Positions 9,976 through 22,815 of a stretch of DNA of 64,000 bases are shown here, piece after piece (position 1 is the first letter of the stretch; every line of letters begins with the position of its first letter). The position numbers and the translations under genes were made by a program. The stretch is from Opisthorchis felineus (lineage: Eukaryota > Platyhelminthes > Trematoda > Opisthorchiida > Opisthorchiidae), in contig SJOL01007286.1 in the NCBI GenBank assembly GCA_004794785.1, positions 63,992 through 127,991 of the forward strand, in the 5' to 3' direction. The notes beneath the pieces were generated by a model. That model searched no databases. It saw nothing but the letters and a program-made list of their open reading frames with translations, and had not been told where the DNA came from.

Positions 9976-12900
9976 GCCGTATCCATTCTTGAAATGTGAA
10001 CATGTTGCTTCGTCAACAGGGACTCAAAAGATGCATTTTTCACTTTCTGAGTTTATGGTTACTCAGGAGTGACATTACTTTCTGGATGGGATGTGCTTGG
10101 TCACCCGGATAAATTTTCGCCAATCCATCCCCAACGACACAGCTTATTCTTGCATCAATTTTATGAGCGTTATCACTCAGTTTAAGTAAATTTTTTACCA
10201 GTGAGGACACTTCTATTGTTACCATAAGCTTTTGGTGACGGTTGTATGCCAGTGCGATTGGAATTAAGATCGTACGCTAGCAGGACCGTCGTCGCAAACA
10301 ATCGCCATATCAAGTAGCTATTATCCGGCAATCTTGAAATAATCAGATAATGCAGCTTGAGTGCAGTTATGCCTGTTTTCTCCTATCGCAATTTTTACTG
10401 CCAAGTAAGTAATGATGATTGATGGGCCCATTAAGCCAGTTTGTCGCGTGCTTGTCAGGCCTAAGATAACCCTTAAAATGAAAGGACAAAACTTGACTAA
10501 TCGAACCTAGAATGAAGACACAGTCTCATGAAACTTGGATGACGGTCACCGTCCAGTTTAGTTTAGTTTAGTGCTGAGAACCAGAGGCGTGCAGTGAATG
10601 TACAGATCCGATTCTGTTCTCGGAATGATAACTTTACATACACGCATATCAGTTGGATTAAAACAGCATGTAGAAAGATCACTGATAGACTGCTAGGAGA
10701 TGGGATGAAGTTATGTCTACAACTGTTAGAGCGCTCCCTTTTTTGCGACACCTGGAACAATGCTACAAAGTAGGTGGTAGAGAACGCATATTTTATCGAG
10801 GAGGCCTCACTATAAGCTAAGATAGGTGGGTTAAGTCGTAATAGAAATGTGTATTTTAGATGAACTACTAACAGAAAACCAAAAATAATTGACGTCATCG
10901 ACCCCAAAAAAGTTCCTCTGATTATGTGAACAAAAACAAGGTACTCTGACCTCAGATCGGTTCCGATCAGTAGTGATAACTGCGCGACACAGCGTTTTAT
11001 TGGAGCATAGTATTTTGTGAAAGCATTGTGGCTCAGGGGTTGAGAACACAATTTGTTTGACCACTAACTTGTTGAATGTCTTCCCACATTTACAACTCAC
11101 TTTATGGTAGTATTTTGTTTACACTGCTCATGGTCACAGTGCACAGTCTTCCAGAAAGTGGGTGAAACCTCCAAGTTCTGTTTCGGTTTTAATAAGTTAT
11201 CAGAAACTTCGTCTTCTGTCCGTTAATAAGCTTTGCAAAAACTACAAAACTTGCTGTCCTTTTCCTGTGAAGAAGGCTGCTACGTTACCATATTGGTTGT
11301 TGCCTAAGATAGGTGGGTTATCAGTGACTGTATGACTAAAACCAGTTTTCAATGGAATAGCTGAAATGACGTATTTGAATCCTGAGATAAAACTTCAGAT
11401 AAATTCAGTTTGAGATTACACCCCCATAAGGACGACTCTAACAATAGCAACCAACCTTAGTTGCTAGCAATGATTGTATTTGTGTAAGAACACTTGCCGA
11501 ACGGACTTCACTTTATCCTCAAGATGCTGTTGTAAAAATATTGTTTACTTCTCAGTGAGGAACTTAAAACCATCGCGAGGAATTTAAACTATCTGGTTGT
11601 AAAACAAAACGTGTTGATTTTCGAAATAACTCTTTATCCTGCATTGAGAAACCGAACGCAAATTTGTACAATCTTTCTGAAAACGTGGCCGAATATCTTT
11701 TAGAGAGTGCGGATAAAGTAGGACACATATCAGCTGGAAGCAACTTTCTTCATATAACAGGACCACTCCAAAAATTTCTTGTTATCGGATCTTATACCAA
11801 GCAAGTTTGCTGTGTGAAGTCCCAAGACCTTTTTAATCATCCACAGACATGAAGGGAGAAAGTCACTGTAGTATCCAAAGTTGTTTGATTGGATCATGTT
11901 TGGAACGATGCAACGATATCAACAGAGTTTTGAGGGGAATTTATTTCGTCCGCTTCCATTTCCTGTAAGACCTGTAAAAAATGTTGCGGTTTGCAGCTCC
12001 TACGCTGGTCTTTGATTCGCTATTCTGCCCACTATAGAATGGCAAAAGGCAAGATACCTTGAGAGAGCCTCCAAATGGGGACAAATGAAGGTTGCAATGG
12101 CTCATTTGTGGGGTGAACACATAATGTTCCTCAAGATTAAGCTAGAATCTTCGTGATTGGACAAGAAGTGTCGAACTAAAAATGCTGCATTCTGACTGAC
12201 CCATATTCTGATCAATATATTCTTTTGATCTGTATCCAGTTTGTGATTTTATGTTTGGTTATTTGGAGCGCCTCGCCTCCGGACAAAAAGCGAAGTGGGC
12301 AGCGTACTAAATTAGAACTACGACAAGCTTCTTAAACAGGTATCAAGTAAGGTAACCCTGTTAATGGTAACCTGAGGGTCACACTCTTGTCCTTCTGAGA
12401 GCCCACCTAAACAGTATGCCCACGAAAATGTAAATCTCTTCGGCCGATTGTCTTCCATGATAACCTAGATTAATGCACCAGCATCATGCTTGGTTGCATT
12501 CGGCTACTTCGTGATCGATGAACTGAACCTTTTGTCGGTCCGCGTCATAAATTGCTTTCAACGATGGCGAGAGCCACCATGTCGCACAATTGAACAGAGG
12601 AATGTTAGTTGAACTGGATTTGTTATTTTTTTCAAGTTACCTGAGGTCATTCCGACGCGGCTGACGCATGGGCACTACAGTTTGTGGGTATTGTGTAGAT
12701 TTTGAAGTTTTACTGTGGGCTTCATTTTGGAAGTCATGTTAACCTATGGTGGAAAGACTAGAGGCATTGTACAGATGCTTCGTACCAGCTGGGGGACCTC
12801 AGTAGCGTGCACCCAACGGATATTTAAAAGTAGTAGAACGCGTTACCCTCCAGTAAGTGATTGAATTAACTCACAGTTGGTTGTTTGTCTGTATGACCAA

Positions 12901-14061
12901 TATGTGTCTAGGCAGAGTACGCAACCACTCATCCTCATTTCAGTTGTGCAGTTCCCGCCACCCGATGCACGCTGGTTAAGTTGGACGACCCATGAGTAGT
13001 AAATCATTAGCCTGCCGGTCTCTCAGAGAAAAGTGCAATCTTTCGGGTGGGTGAAATAGATAGAAATGGTGAGTTGATAGACCACGCAAAACAGCTGAGG
13101 AAAAAACAGCACTTCAACGTCGTGGCTGTAATGGCAATTCCCCGAATCATCCCAACCCCCGTTGAGACTTAAGCAATGTCAGACAGTGTCCTGCATAGAT
13201 AGTGTCAACATAGATATGACATAAATGCTCCATAAGCGAACTCCTGACCTGAGTCACACTTGTTGGGACGGAGCTAGTTTTACGTATTAGGTAAAAGTAT
13301 CCGATCCTACCTAACATGCAGATCCCCTTGCTTCCTTCCCCGCATACTGTCTGCACGTCTGTACGGGTAAACAGATCGAACCTTTTCTGAATGGCTGCTC
13401 TATCAAAATGCGTATTGATGACATTATTTCTCGGACCCACAATGCGGATATATGATTCCCCCCAGGGACCGTTAACCTCCACACCTATTCTCCCTCAACA
13501 CACCGAATAATTACTCCCCTTCAATTCTTAATTTAAGTCATACCTTATGAACACTGATGCACTTTATCAGTTTCAGTCTTCCTTCTCTCATATTTCTGCC
13601 ACTCATCGCTAATGAGGCGAGTGTGTTCATTGACCCTAAAAGAATTCTCTTATTGGCACATTGAAAATAACTGACTTTAATCTGTCCAATTCCATTCATA
13701 CACCGATCTCCCCTTGCCACTTTTCCCCGATCCCCTCCGTTCGGCTCAGCCTATTCCCTCTCCTGCGTCATTCAAACAGGTTGAGCCAACAACCTTTCCC
13801 ACTTTGCATATGTCAAATACTTCGTGAGATGATCCATTGGAATTTATAGTCATCTACTTTGTGCTCGTAAATAATCCAACTGTACTCAACTGCCCCATCC
13901 TTTCGAATGCTACATCGACCTATCCGGGAGTGCTGATGTCACGCTCAACATTCTTACTGGTTTCCCCTTGAATCTATCAAGGACTCATCCCTCAGTGCCA
14001 CACCTGCTCTGACCGACTACGCTTCCGGTACGTTATGGATGGTCTCTGAACTCTGACTCTA
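9976..14061. other. No gene seen
   Basis: The minus strand has moderately long frames at 10563-11051 and 13147-13482, neither with a recognised motif or convincing splice borders. A short iteration of GTTTA lies at about 10557-10572. The area around 13700-13980 is pyrimidine-rich on the plus strand. Confidence 0.4.
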
Positions 14062-14091
14062 TGGCACACACTTTTGTGTGCCACAAAAGTG
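14062..14091. repeat. Overlapping alternative hairpins
   Basis: Two perfect inverted repeats share bases. The first has 9-bp arms TGGCACACA (14062-14070) and TGTGTGCCA (14075-14083). The second has 10-bp arms CACTTTTGTG (14069-14078) and CACAAAAGTG (14082-14091). They cannot both fold at once. No gene is adjacent, so function is unknown. Confidence 0.7.
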
Positions 14092-14890
14092 ATCAAATGA
14101 GAATTATCGTGATATAAACATGCAGGCGTTAAATAGACTGCTGATAAAGTAGTGGTCTTTGGTTCAACAGTCCACCCTATCGACAGAGATTTAAATTGAC
14201 TGCGTCGTTAGAATTGTAGGCACGCTTGATATGACAACATAACTTGCCCTATAGAGCTATTCCCTCATCATCAGAAACATCCATCGACGGGATTCCTATA
14301 AGTTGGTTGAATTGGAAGAGCTAACGAGTAAACTCATTCCTATCTTCTAGGAATTACGAACGGTTTGAGTTACCATTCTTAAGGAGATTAAGAAAGTTTT
14401 ACTTGCCTTTGCCCAATTTAAAGACGAAAGGCTAACGAAAACACTTTATTACATAAAAGCTAAAGACTTGGATAAGGCTGCGAAATTCAGGCTTGCGGAG
14501 GAATGAAGCATAGTCAAGGAATCGATAGAAGAACATATTCATATACACTTTACACTTACACTGATAATGATGGAGGGCGTTCTTGCTTGAAATCAGTGTG
14601 GTCCGTAGAAGCGTTCTGACCATTGTACATACGGCATTGCAAATTGAAAGTGAAGCTGTTGCCTCGCTTTACGCAGAATCGAATCTTTGTAGTAAAATCT
14701 ACGTGAATTAAGAATAGATTGGTATGTTGATAGTTGTGTTTCATTCTCAGAACATGGGGTTAAGAAGAAAGTACAGAAGAAAAACGTGCTAAGCGAGTCT
14801 TAATTGGAGGTAAGCACCTGTCCACTACCCACCGCAAACTGAGAAGAGTTAAAACTAACTACAGCAAATGGTGCAAGTTCTGTAAAAGAG
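14092..14890. other. No gene seen
   Basis: Short minus-strand frames at 14432-14744 have no recognised motif. Confidence 0.4.
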
Positions 14891-14977
14891 AGAACCAGAT
14901 CATTTGACTGAGAACCTGATCATCTTTTAGATGATGATGACGATCGTTATCATCTCATTATCATCATAATTATCACC
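14891..14977. repeat. Short direct repeat and GAT/ATC simple sequence
   Basis: AGAACCAGATCAT (14891-14903) recurs with one change at 14911-14923. It is followed by (GAT)n and then an inverted run of ATC-type triplets to about 14977. This is a degenerate triplet microsatellite with inverted symmetry. Confidence 0.6.
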
Positions 14978-17900
14978 CTCGTAGATGGCCAAATCAGTGA
15001 GGAAGCTGACAATTCACTTCCGTGCAAACGCAGTTTATTTGTTATTAAAGACCAGGTTTGGGAAAGAATAGAGGGGTTTTGGAAGAGACCTGATTCTAGC
15101 TTGTCACAATTAGTCTGAATCCCCGAAATCTTAAAAATCTCACTCTGACAACCCCATCAAAAACTAAAAACAAGCAAGTTCACTGGTATCAATTTGCCTT
15201 CAGATTTTGCAGCATCCTCACCTGAGCGTCGGGAAGGTCGAGAAGACCCCATCCAGGACGGCATATGGCAAAAACAGCACTTGAAACTTTCGTGATTTAT
15301 TTCATAGCGCTCCATATCTTTAGGCTGATCTACTTGGTACCCATTCTGCAGTTTTCGTTCCCCTAAACAAAGTGTAAAGAGCACAGATTGGTTTAGCTTA
15401 CAGGATGAAATCTCCGTTGAAAATGCCATTGAAAATTCCAAAATATATTCACACTACCAGTGAAGAACAAGGCCAGTATTGGTTGACGATTATCCAGTAT
15501 ATGTTGTACATGGTCGAGCCACTGCACTTTGTGGTGCATGATGTTTCCGCGACTGAATTATCTACTGTACTCTACCCGCTTTCAGATTGAGTGCATCTGA
15601 GGCACGATGTGAAGTGTAAATGTTTTGTCGTCGTCACCTTTGATTGGATGCAGCTCATAGGCTGCCAGGCCATTGATTGTGGGTACAGTCAGCCTACTTC
15701 GTACAGGCCTGATTGAACTGAGCGACTGAAGTACCGATCGACAAAGCGTTATCCACGTAGGGCTACGTGAACTTAACCAATATTTAGCAGGACAGTTTAC
15801 TTTATTAAGTGAATCTGAGAAACGCAACTAACCAACACTGGATGTAATTTTTCTGGAATAAAAGTACACAAGTTGTTCTCTCCGGACACAGACCTTCCAA
15901 AGAGACCGGGTTTTTCCTGTTGCATGTGAACTATAGTTTGATGGCTAACAAGCCAAGTCTCCCGTAAGGGGCAAAGAATTTCGGAAATTTTAGCCCTACA
16001 TCTCTCCACCATTTCTCAGAATTGTGCAACATTACTTTTCACGGAGTCTGATTTCTGATCGGTCGTGGTGAGCTAAGGTTCTCAAAACCAGAGTTCATTT
16101 CTACCGGTCACCTTCCGTACACATTCGCTCCACTTCGCAATACAGTGAATCATCAGATGTACCGTGGAGCGTGAGATCAGCGGTGGTTGACCTGCTATTT
16201 TCACTCACCGCTGAGGACAGTTCAAAGTATCGCGGCTGGTGATCCAGCTAAATTGCCTTGGTTTTCAGATAAAACGAAGGGAACCAAGATGCTCATAGTC
16301 CTCAAAAATGAGCTCATGTTAGGCTTTTGTTGAAAAATAGTGAAGCACAAAATTGTCACATGCCCTTTCCTGAAGGCACATTTGTAGAATGTGTGCATCC
16401 CAGATCGCACGTATTTAAATGGCATCGGTGTACGTAGCGTGAAATTACCTGCCGCCAAACACTCGTCCAAATCCCATAATACCTTGCAAGTTTAGTCTGT
16501 TTCATAAAATCCCGTTACAGGCAACTCCCACCTTATGAGGTTCTAATCCAAACAAAAAACTCCTCCCTCAGACCGATAGGCAAAGCTGTTCTGCAGGTAA
16601 GATGAAAACAAATAAATTATTCTGATAAGCCAATCGTAGAAAAATACCACGTTGCTAATCATTCAGACTAGCTTAACCCAACTCACCCTGAAGTGAAAAC
16701 TAATTCCCTACAGCTGAACCGCATTTAGCCACAAGTTGTGAAAACGGCCAGATACGGCAACCCCTTTTTATCAGGCTGTTTGCGGTCCTTAAGCGTTTGA
16801 GGATGCCCAGTCAAACGGTTCAAAGGAAAATAAAACAGGGAATGACAGCCAACAGCAGACTGGATCTAAGACTACGTTGAATGTTACACAGTGCTTGTTT
16901 CGTGCAATGGGATTTCTAGGAAATGTTAGGCATTTGAGTTCCTTCAAGCATTCTGTTTTTATTGTCCACTTCAACAACATTCCAGACCGGATTGATCAAC
17001 GATAATAGAAAAATAGTAAAGAGAATAACAATAGGTAAACGTAACAGCTTTGTCAAAAATCAGTTAACCGATTTAAGGGAAATTTACTCATTACATGAAA
17101 CTAGGAATTTGATTGGTTCCTCATATAAGAATCTTCCCCCAGACGCAGAACTTCCTCTGGCTCCTACGGGTAGTTCCTTTCTGGTGACTTACAATAAGCC
17201 CAACTACCTTGTCTGCCTAAGTAAGCCCTGTCTGTTTGAACTTCATATTTTTAGCTACTAATGGAAGCACCAGTGACGTATCCGATCTACCTGACTGACG
17301 ATGTTTTGAGCAAAAGATGCGGGTGGCTTGAATGGAATCAGCAATGGTTATAAGAGAAGATTTCTGCTGGCACATGAATTACGAAGAGTCTTTGCGAAAT
17401 AAATACCGGCAATTTCTGCAGGTGATAGACGAATCGTTTTCTACGTCCTATTTGTAAATCTATCTGAATAATAATAATGTTTTTTACACTGCGTTTTTTT
17501 TTTCATGAAAGTCTCTGCTGTTACATAAAAATGGGCATCAGGCTGATAGATTGTTCTGTTCACCTCTAAACTCAACTGCTATGGAAAACTGAGATTCCAG
17601 TGCTAATTTTTATTTAGAAGTGGGGTAGTCTTCTAGCCACCAGGAAACCAGTCGTTAGGTCATACAGAAACCCTGTCTGCCTTCTTGTCTTCTTGTGCCA
17701 CTATTAGTAATTCAGTTAACCTAGAAAGAAAGGCCTGTGGGTTGGAGTATTGTGATGCGTCTATCTAGAGAATATTTTAAAGAATGTTACCTTACCACGA
17801 GATGCAGGTGCCAATACACACTGCCGTCTTCTTGACTCAGGCAGCCAATAAGTTAAAGGTGATAAAAGTCTGGAATATAATCCGGTATTAAGTCGAGATA

Positions 17901-18755
17901 GAGATATGTTTGAAATAAGGTGTGTGATGGGAATAAGTTGAAGTTGAAGTTTGCGGGCCTTCGGCTGCATCCAATGGTTGTTCACACAATTGACAGAACT
18001 TGAGTTTCACTTACGTCATGTTGTAACTGGCCTATCAGAAGCCTTGAATGTTCTGAAAGTTCGCTTGACTTTTGTTAAGATTAGTTGGAAAATGGAAAAA
18101 CATCTTACATTGCGTTAGTTGTCGCTTCCATTCCTGCATTTTGTTACTGGTCATAGATATATTGGGATTTTGCCATGCAAAAGTTGTCCAGGAGCTTTGG
18201 GAAAGAAATCTGACTAATATCTCTCGCTACTGCAGTCCGCTAATTTGATCTTTTATCCAGCATTATATCAAACTGTTGGATGTCTTCATTGGTTGTTGAT
18301 CACCAAGCTTGGCAAGTAGCTTGTGAATGATCTTTCACTAGCCAAGGCGATATTAGCACACCAGCCGCACACTGATGTTATCCCCTCGACGACATGTTTG
18401 CTAACTAATCAGCAAGCTCGGAAAACAAGTCAATCACCACCTAGTCTTTTGCTGCGGTTTGAAAAATGAGCAAACATAAAGTGAAAATAAAGCGAAATCT
18501 TAGGGTGTATTCATGAACATATTCAGTACTCTTCCGAAAAATTGATGCGAAAAAAGTGTTTTCGCATTTTTAGCCAGAAATTTAGCACCCCTAAAGTATT
18601 GTTACCATGTTTTCTTTCCAAGTGTTGTCTTCAGTCACCAAAAGCGCGCCAAATATTTTTTCGATAATTCCGGTCTATAAAGTCGACACAGAGTGACGGT
18701 GATACTCTACGGGTCATAAAAAACTACGGAAAACTGGCGGTGCTCCTCAACTCAC
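14978..18755. other. Probable long intron or 3' flank of the ETS gene; no exon found
   Basis: This lies just downstream (minus direction) of the exon ending at 18756. I searched by eye for an exon starting with three Tyr codons after an acceptor and found none. A TAT-TAT-TAT run near 17466-17478 lacks an acceptor and the following ETS residues. A T-rich tract lies at 17496-17505. The frames present are short and unassigned. Confidence 0.45.
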
Positions 18756-19827
18756 CTCATTGCGCGTGCCATTTTTTCGTAGTCCATTCGGCTGTTGTTT
18801 CGATATCGCCCCCATTCGCGCGCTGCAGTATGAGTGTCTTTTATTCGGAAGACTCCAGTAGCTGGATTAACCCATTCGAATGCGGACTGGCTGGCGGTTT
18901 GAAGCCGACATAAAATGAATTGCCACAGCTCCATTTGTTTCCTACGTCGTCGTTCACGAGCAGATGTACGAGGAGGACTTCGTTTGTGATGTTTGGGTCT
19001 AGATTTAGATGAATTGAAGTTGTTGGAATGGCGGGTTTGAACTTGATGGGAGTCGACAGACTCGACGCCAGTTCCGTGACCTGAATCGATCGTTTGCTTG
19101 TCGGTATCTGAACAGCAGAGCTCATCAATGTGCTCTGAATCATCCGCACTGATTTGCCTCTCGGTTGACGAATTATCACAGCTAGTTAATAGGAGGGAGT
19201 CTCTTGGCCACCAAGGTTTGAGGTGTGCATCAGCTTGGGCGTTTTTTAGCCGTCGAAAAGAAGGTAACTTCTCAGTCGACTGAAGCTCCGAATGCTGTGA
19301 ATTTTGTGAACATCGACGTACCTCACTCGTCTTTTCGTAATCGTCATTGAAAACACCGGAGTTATCCGATTCGTCCTCAGAATCCCATATCTCCGTTGCT
19401 AATGCCTGTAAGAGCCGTCGATTACAATTACTTTTAAAAGAAATACGTTTTCGACGGTATTTTTTTCTCAATTTCATTTGTTCACAGTAGTACTCAGCTT
19501 CTGAACAGGTTAATGTTCCATCAGTATCTATTGCAGTTTCAATATTATTTGATTTATGGGAATCAGGTAAACAAGGCTCTTGATTAACAGAAGAACGCAC
19601 TGTACAAGGGGACGGAAGTTCCAACAAGGTAAAGTTTGAATAGGTATTATCAATGTCTGTTGAAATGGGAAAAGGTACAGTCGACTCCGCATCAATGCTT
19701 TCCTCCAAAGTTGGGGTTGTATAAATTATATCATCAATCATAGGGAACGGTGGGCCATTTTCACTGTCTGGTGTACGCAAGCAGTTCGAGGATGTCAAAA
19801 TTCGATCTACTTCGTCCAAACATAGAT
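18756..19827 (-). CDS. ETS-domain transcription factor, exon carrying most of the ETS domain
   Basis: This is a 1,072-nt exon on the minus strand. It begins after a strong acceptor (a T/C-rich tract ending CCTTTTTAG, at 19828) and ends at a near-consensus donor, AATGAG|GTGAGT, at 18756/18755. Spliced to the exon at 20838-21411 it encodes roughly residues 192-548. An acidic, Ser-rich middle (SEDESDNS) is followed by a basic, NLS-like stretch (HHKRSPP, RERRRRKQ). Then come the first 60 residues of an ETS winged helix: MELWQFILCRLQ, FEWVN, GVFRI, AAREWGRYRN and MDYEKMARAMR. The three Trp residues typical of ETS domains and the recognition helix with its two DNA-contacting Arg (RAMR) are present. 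ETS proteins bind GGA(A/T) sites and regulate transcription in the nucleus. The GVFRI.D and EKMARAMR wording is nearer ELF/ESE/TEL types than ETS1 or PEA3, but the subfamily is unsure. The domain is cut at the R|YYY intron site used in many ETS genes; the last third lies on an exon not found here. Confidence 0.93.
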
Positions 19828-20837
19828 CTAAAAAGGACAAAAACGGAAAACGAGAGTCAGTGATAAAATACCTTGGCTTATTAATTGAGGCATCGTACGG
19901 AGTCGATTCTGTACACTGTTACTTAGGCCAAGCGGGGTTTTGGTGCCTTGTTTTGAAGTGCGATAACATGTTCAACGGCTTGTATTTTGGAGAATTCCTC
20001 TAAAGTACGACCAACATTTTCGTCCAGTTAGATACCTCACAGAAAAATGTTCACTTTTGGGATTTTTTTTGTAATGCCACTTTCGCTGTCGTGGCTTTAA
20101 AGGCCTGTTTACGTTTACTTCACAGACCGAGTTGTTTTCTGTCAGTCTGTTAGCAAACCAGTCTACGAGATAGCAGTGCTACAACCTGGGAGGGACACCT
20201 AACCACAAGGTAAGTGAAAATAAAGTCATAGTGCGATGTGCTGCCTGCCTGAATTTAATAATGTCCCAGAACAACAATAGAGTAATATGTTACTCACGGC
20301 ACGATCATATCAGAGGTGAGTTCATTACGGACAGAGTCTTTACAAAAATTTTTTTAGCTCGGACTAACAATAATGCCTCAACTTAACTGCAGTCTTTCTC
20401 TTCGGTATACTTTCACATGCTCCGTCTCGGGTGGTATGCCCGTGTTGACATATTACAGCAGGTAATTTTAGTGTTCTTCAATGGTCACCCCCGGGGTAAT
20501 GTGTATTTGGACTTTGGGACGACTGGAAAGAGTTACGGGGTCCTGAACGGCGAAATGTATCTTTTGGCCTTCGATTAGTAAGGATACCATTACCTCATTG
20601 AGGGTATACAGTATGAATGATTTTCATTAATAGTAGCGGTATAAAGATGTGAAGTGTCAAAAAAGGGAACCGATCATGGAGCGAGGTTTCTCATCACCAA
20701 ACCTCTTTCTTATATGTTTGCGCTACTTAACTGAGTACTAGTAAATCAAGTGAGAATCACGTGATCAATCTAAGGGACTCAGTTTAGGTTCGAAAATAAA
20801 ACACCAGCTACAGGTATAACCAGGCAGTTGAACTTAC
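19828..20837 (-). other. Intron of the ETS gene
   Basis: About 1,010 nt between the two ETS exons. On the minus strand it begins GTAAGT (20837-20832) and ends in a pyrimidine-rich tract and AG (19828). The split codon is A|AT (Asn), so phase 1 is kept and the protein reads ELPNLCLDEVDRIL across the junction. No separate gene was seen inside it. Confidence 0.85.
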
Positions 20838-21411
20838 TTGGTAACTCGAGAGCATTGATCCAGGCCATATCTGCACTGGCTAGTTGTTCTTCCAAAGTAC
20901 TTGTGTTATTTTGCGTTGCGAAAGACAAAGGCGTGTCTGTCAGGACTGGGGATTTGGTTAACTTACGCAGCTGAAGGGATTTTGGTCGAAAGTTTGTCCT
21001 AGCTGAAATCCATGTGCTTCTTATATCATTTGATGACCAAGGTACGACGGAATCTGGATGTCTGGTACTGATGTTGGAAGTAAAAGTAGGATGCTCGACT
21101 GTAGGACGATTATCTACGGAAATTCGTCTGTGATCATGTGGTTTCATGCATTCGGGAGCTGAAGGACTCGGTGACGGGAGCAACTGAATTGACTGAAGCT
21201 TGACAGATGCATTAGTAAATAGGTGGAGATGAGCAGAAGAGTCGGTGTGCTGACATTCTGACTGAACTGGGTTGAGCTCGGTGTAAAGACTGTCTTTTCT
21301 AGGAGGCGAATGGGCGTCCAAGCTTCGAAATGATTCGGCGGACTCTGAGGAGCTTGGTGAACGGGAATTCCAACAGTCACTGGCTGAAGGCGGAGTATCT
21401 GGGAGTCGCAT
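20838..21411 (-). CDS. ETS-domain transcription factor, 5' coding exon
   Basis: This encodes residues 1-191 plus one base of codon 192 of the same protein as the exon at 18756-19827. The start chosen is the first in-frame ATG (21411), which has A at -3; translation begins MRLPDTPPSASDCWNSRSPS. The region is Ser/Pro/Thr-rich with no folded domain recognised, as is usual for ETS activation or regulatory segments, and ends ADMAWINALELP before the donor CCAA|GTAAGT. The frame stays open for about 60 nt upstream of the ATG, and a possible acceptor (GACGTAG, exon start about 21443) lies in it. This could therefore be an internal exon with more N-terminal sequence further upstream. No pointed (PNT) domain is visible, but it could lie on an unseen exon. 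Linkage to the ETS exon rests on matching phase, consensus splice sites and 1-kb spacing. Confidence 0.82.
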
Positions 21412-22620
21412 TATGTCCACCGCATATCCTGCAACGCTAGCTTCTACGTCGGTGTAAAGAATGAAAGGGGAAAAATGCGTTTTTTAAGGAACCAGCGAAA
21501 GGGGGAACGGGACAAGTCAAGCCAACGATAATGTTTCATACCACCATCATTAGTAATAAAACTGTTAACGATACCAGCAACAGTTACAGCAATTGCACAT
21601 GATTTGGCACTCTAGCATGATTGCCGACACTAGCGTGTGTGAAGATATGTATTACTGTCTTCTAAAAGTATGTGCACCGGGAATTTACCGATCTACACAT
21701 ACTTGGCCTGTCCTCCAGATTTGTCGCTGCAATTAATCATTCAGACAAATGAGCTTCATCATCCTGAGTGTATGGTATTTTCAGTTCAGGAGAAAGAACA
21801 CTGAAGTATTCTCTGAGATGTGTTCACTCATGGAGTCCACAATGCGTCTTGTCCTGATTAGTGGCCTGCGTCCCAATTTAGCGGTGTTGATTGGCTGGCT
21901 GTAACCTTCCTGTGGTTATCACTGGCCAAACTGCAAGCTCACCAGCTTGTTTCACTTCCGTTCCTTTGTGATAACACTCAAGCGTGGATTAAGCTGAATA
22001 CGCACGCTCAACCCGAAAGAGATTCCCGCTTTCTGGACTGCGACCATACCCCAAAATAATTTTTTTAAAGATAAGGCGCAGCAAAACCAAATGTAATGAT
22101 CTATTCACATCCTTAAGAACATCAACTGTGCCACGGATTTACTGCCCAAAATGTAGCAGGATGCACTACTTTGTGAATTAATGCTGTAAAATAATTCTGT
22201 TTTCAAAGAACTAGGGTTTCTTAAAAAGCAACTGGCAAGGTGAATTCATGTGCTACTTAACCTCATTGAGCCTATTCAACTTCATGACTGATCAGCTGAT
22301 TTGGTCCATGAAAACTAACCAACCATTTTAACTCCACTTACCACGGAAAATATTCGGCCGTGGGTCACCAGATGGCGTGGAGGCAGCAGAATGGCGCGCA
22401 ACATATTGAAACACATGGAGTTACCTCAGAAGCGTATTCAGCGTAAGAGGCGCATAGTAGACTATATACTAGCCGCCCTTAACAAAATAACGCTCTTGAC
22501 ACGCTGGATATATTTTGCCAAATATTTGACTCCAAAAGCCTCGGATGAGTGATTTCGCTTGATATTTTAACTACTTATATTCGATAAAGTAGCATTACAA
22601 TTGTGAAATTATTCTTGCAT
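21412..22620. other. 5' flank of the ETS gene; no gene seen
   Basis: Upstream of the ETS start on the minus strand. It may contain the promoter, a 5' untranslated region or another exon. No TATA box or initiator could be assigned with confidence. Confidence 0.4.
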
Positions 22621-22815
22621 CCATGTTCACGTCACTCTCGTCGCAACACTCGTCCCCCTAACTTGGCGTAATTATTCTAATGAGTTCACACTGAAGGCAG
22701 GAATCACTGGACTAGAGTTTTACACCTGTTTTGGGCACATCAATGGTACATATTCTTGGCCGTGCCGGGGTTTGAACTCCGGACCTGTGTCATGTGAGGC
22801 GAACGTGTTACAAAT
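22621..22815 (-). repeat. SINE-2 copy, minus strand, near full length
   Basis: Read on the minus strand it has a tRNA-like head with AACACGTTCGCC, then the B-box region GGAGTTCAAACCCCGG and CACGGCCAA. About 130 bases later comes the family tail GACGAGAGTGACGTGAACAT (near 22640-22621). The same order (head, GGCCAATGATATG-like join, GAGAGTGATGTGAACATG tail) is seen in the copies at 33870, 44585, 54275 and 54595, which defines the family within this window. Confidence 0.75.

Noticed and set aside
10563..11051. 162-codon minus-strand frame as a membrane protein
   Set aside because: Hydrophobic character comes from T-rich codons, an overlapping frame is also open, and no family is recognised.
17461..17490. 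Minus-strand TAT-TAT-TAT run as a candidate third ETS exon
   Set aside because: No acceptor AG directly precedes it, and the codons after the tyrosines do not encode the ETS wing.
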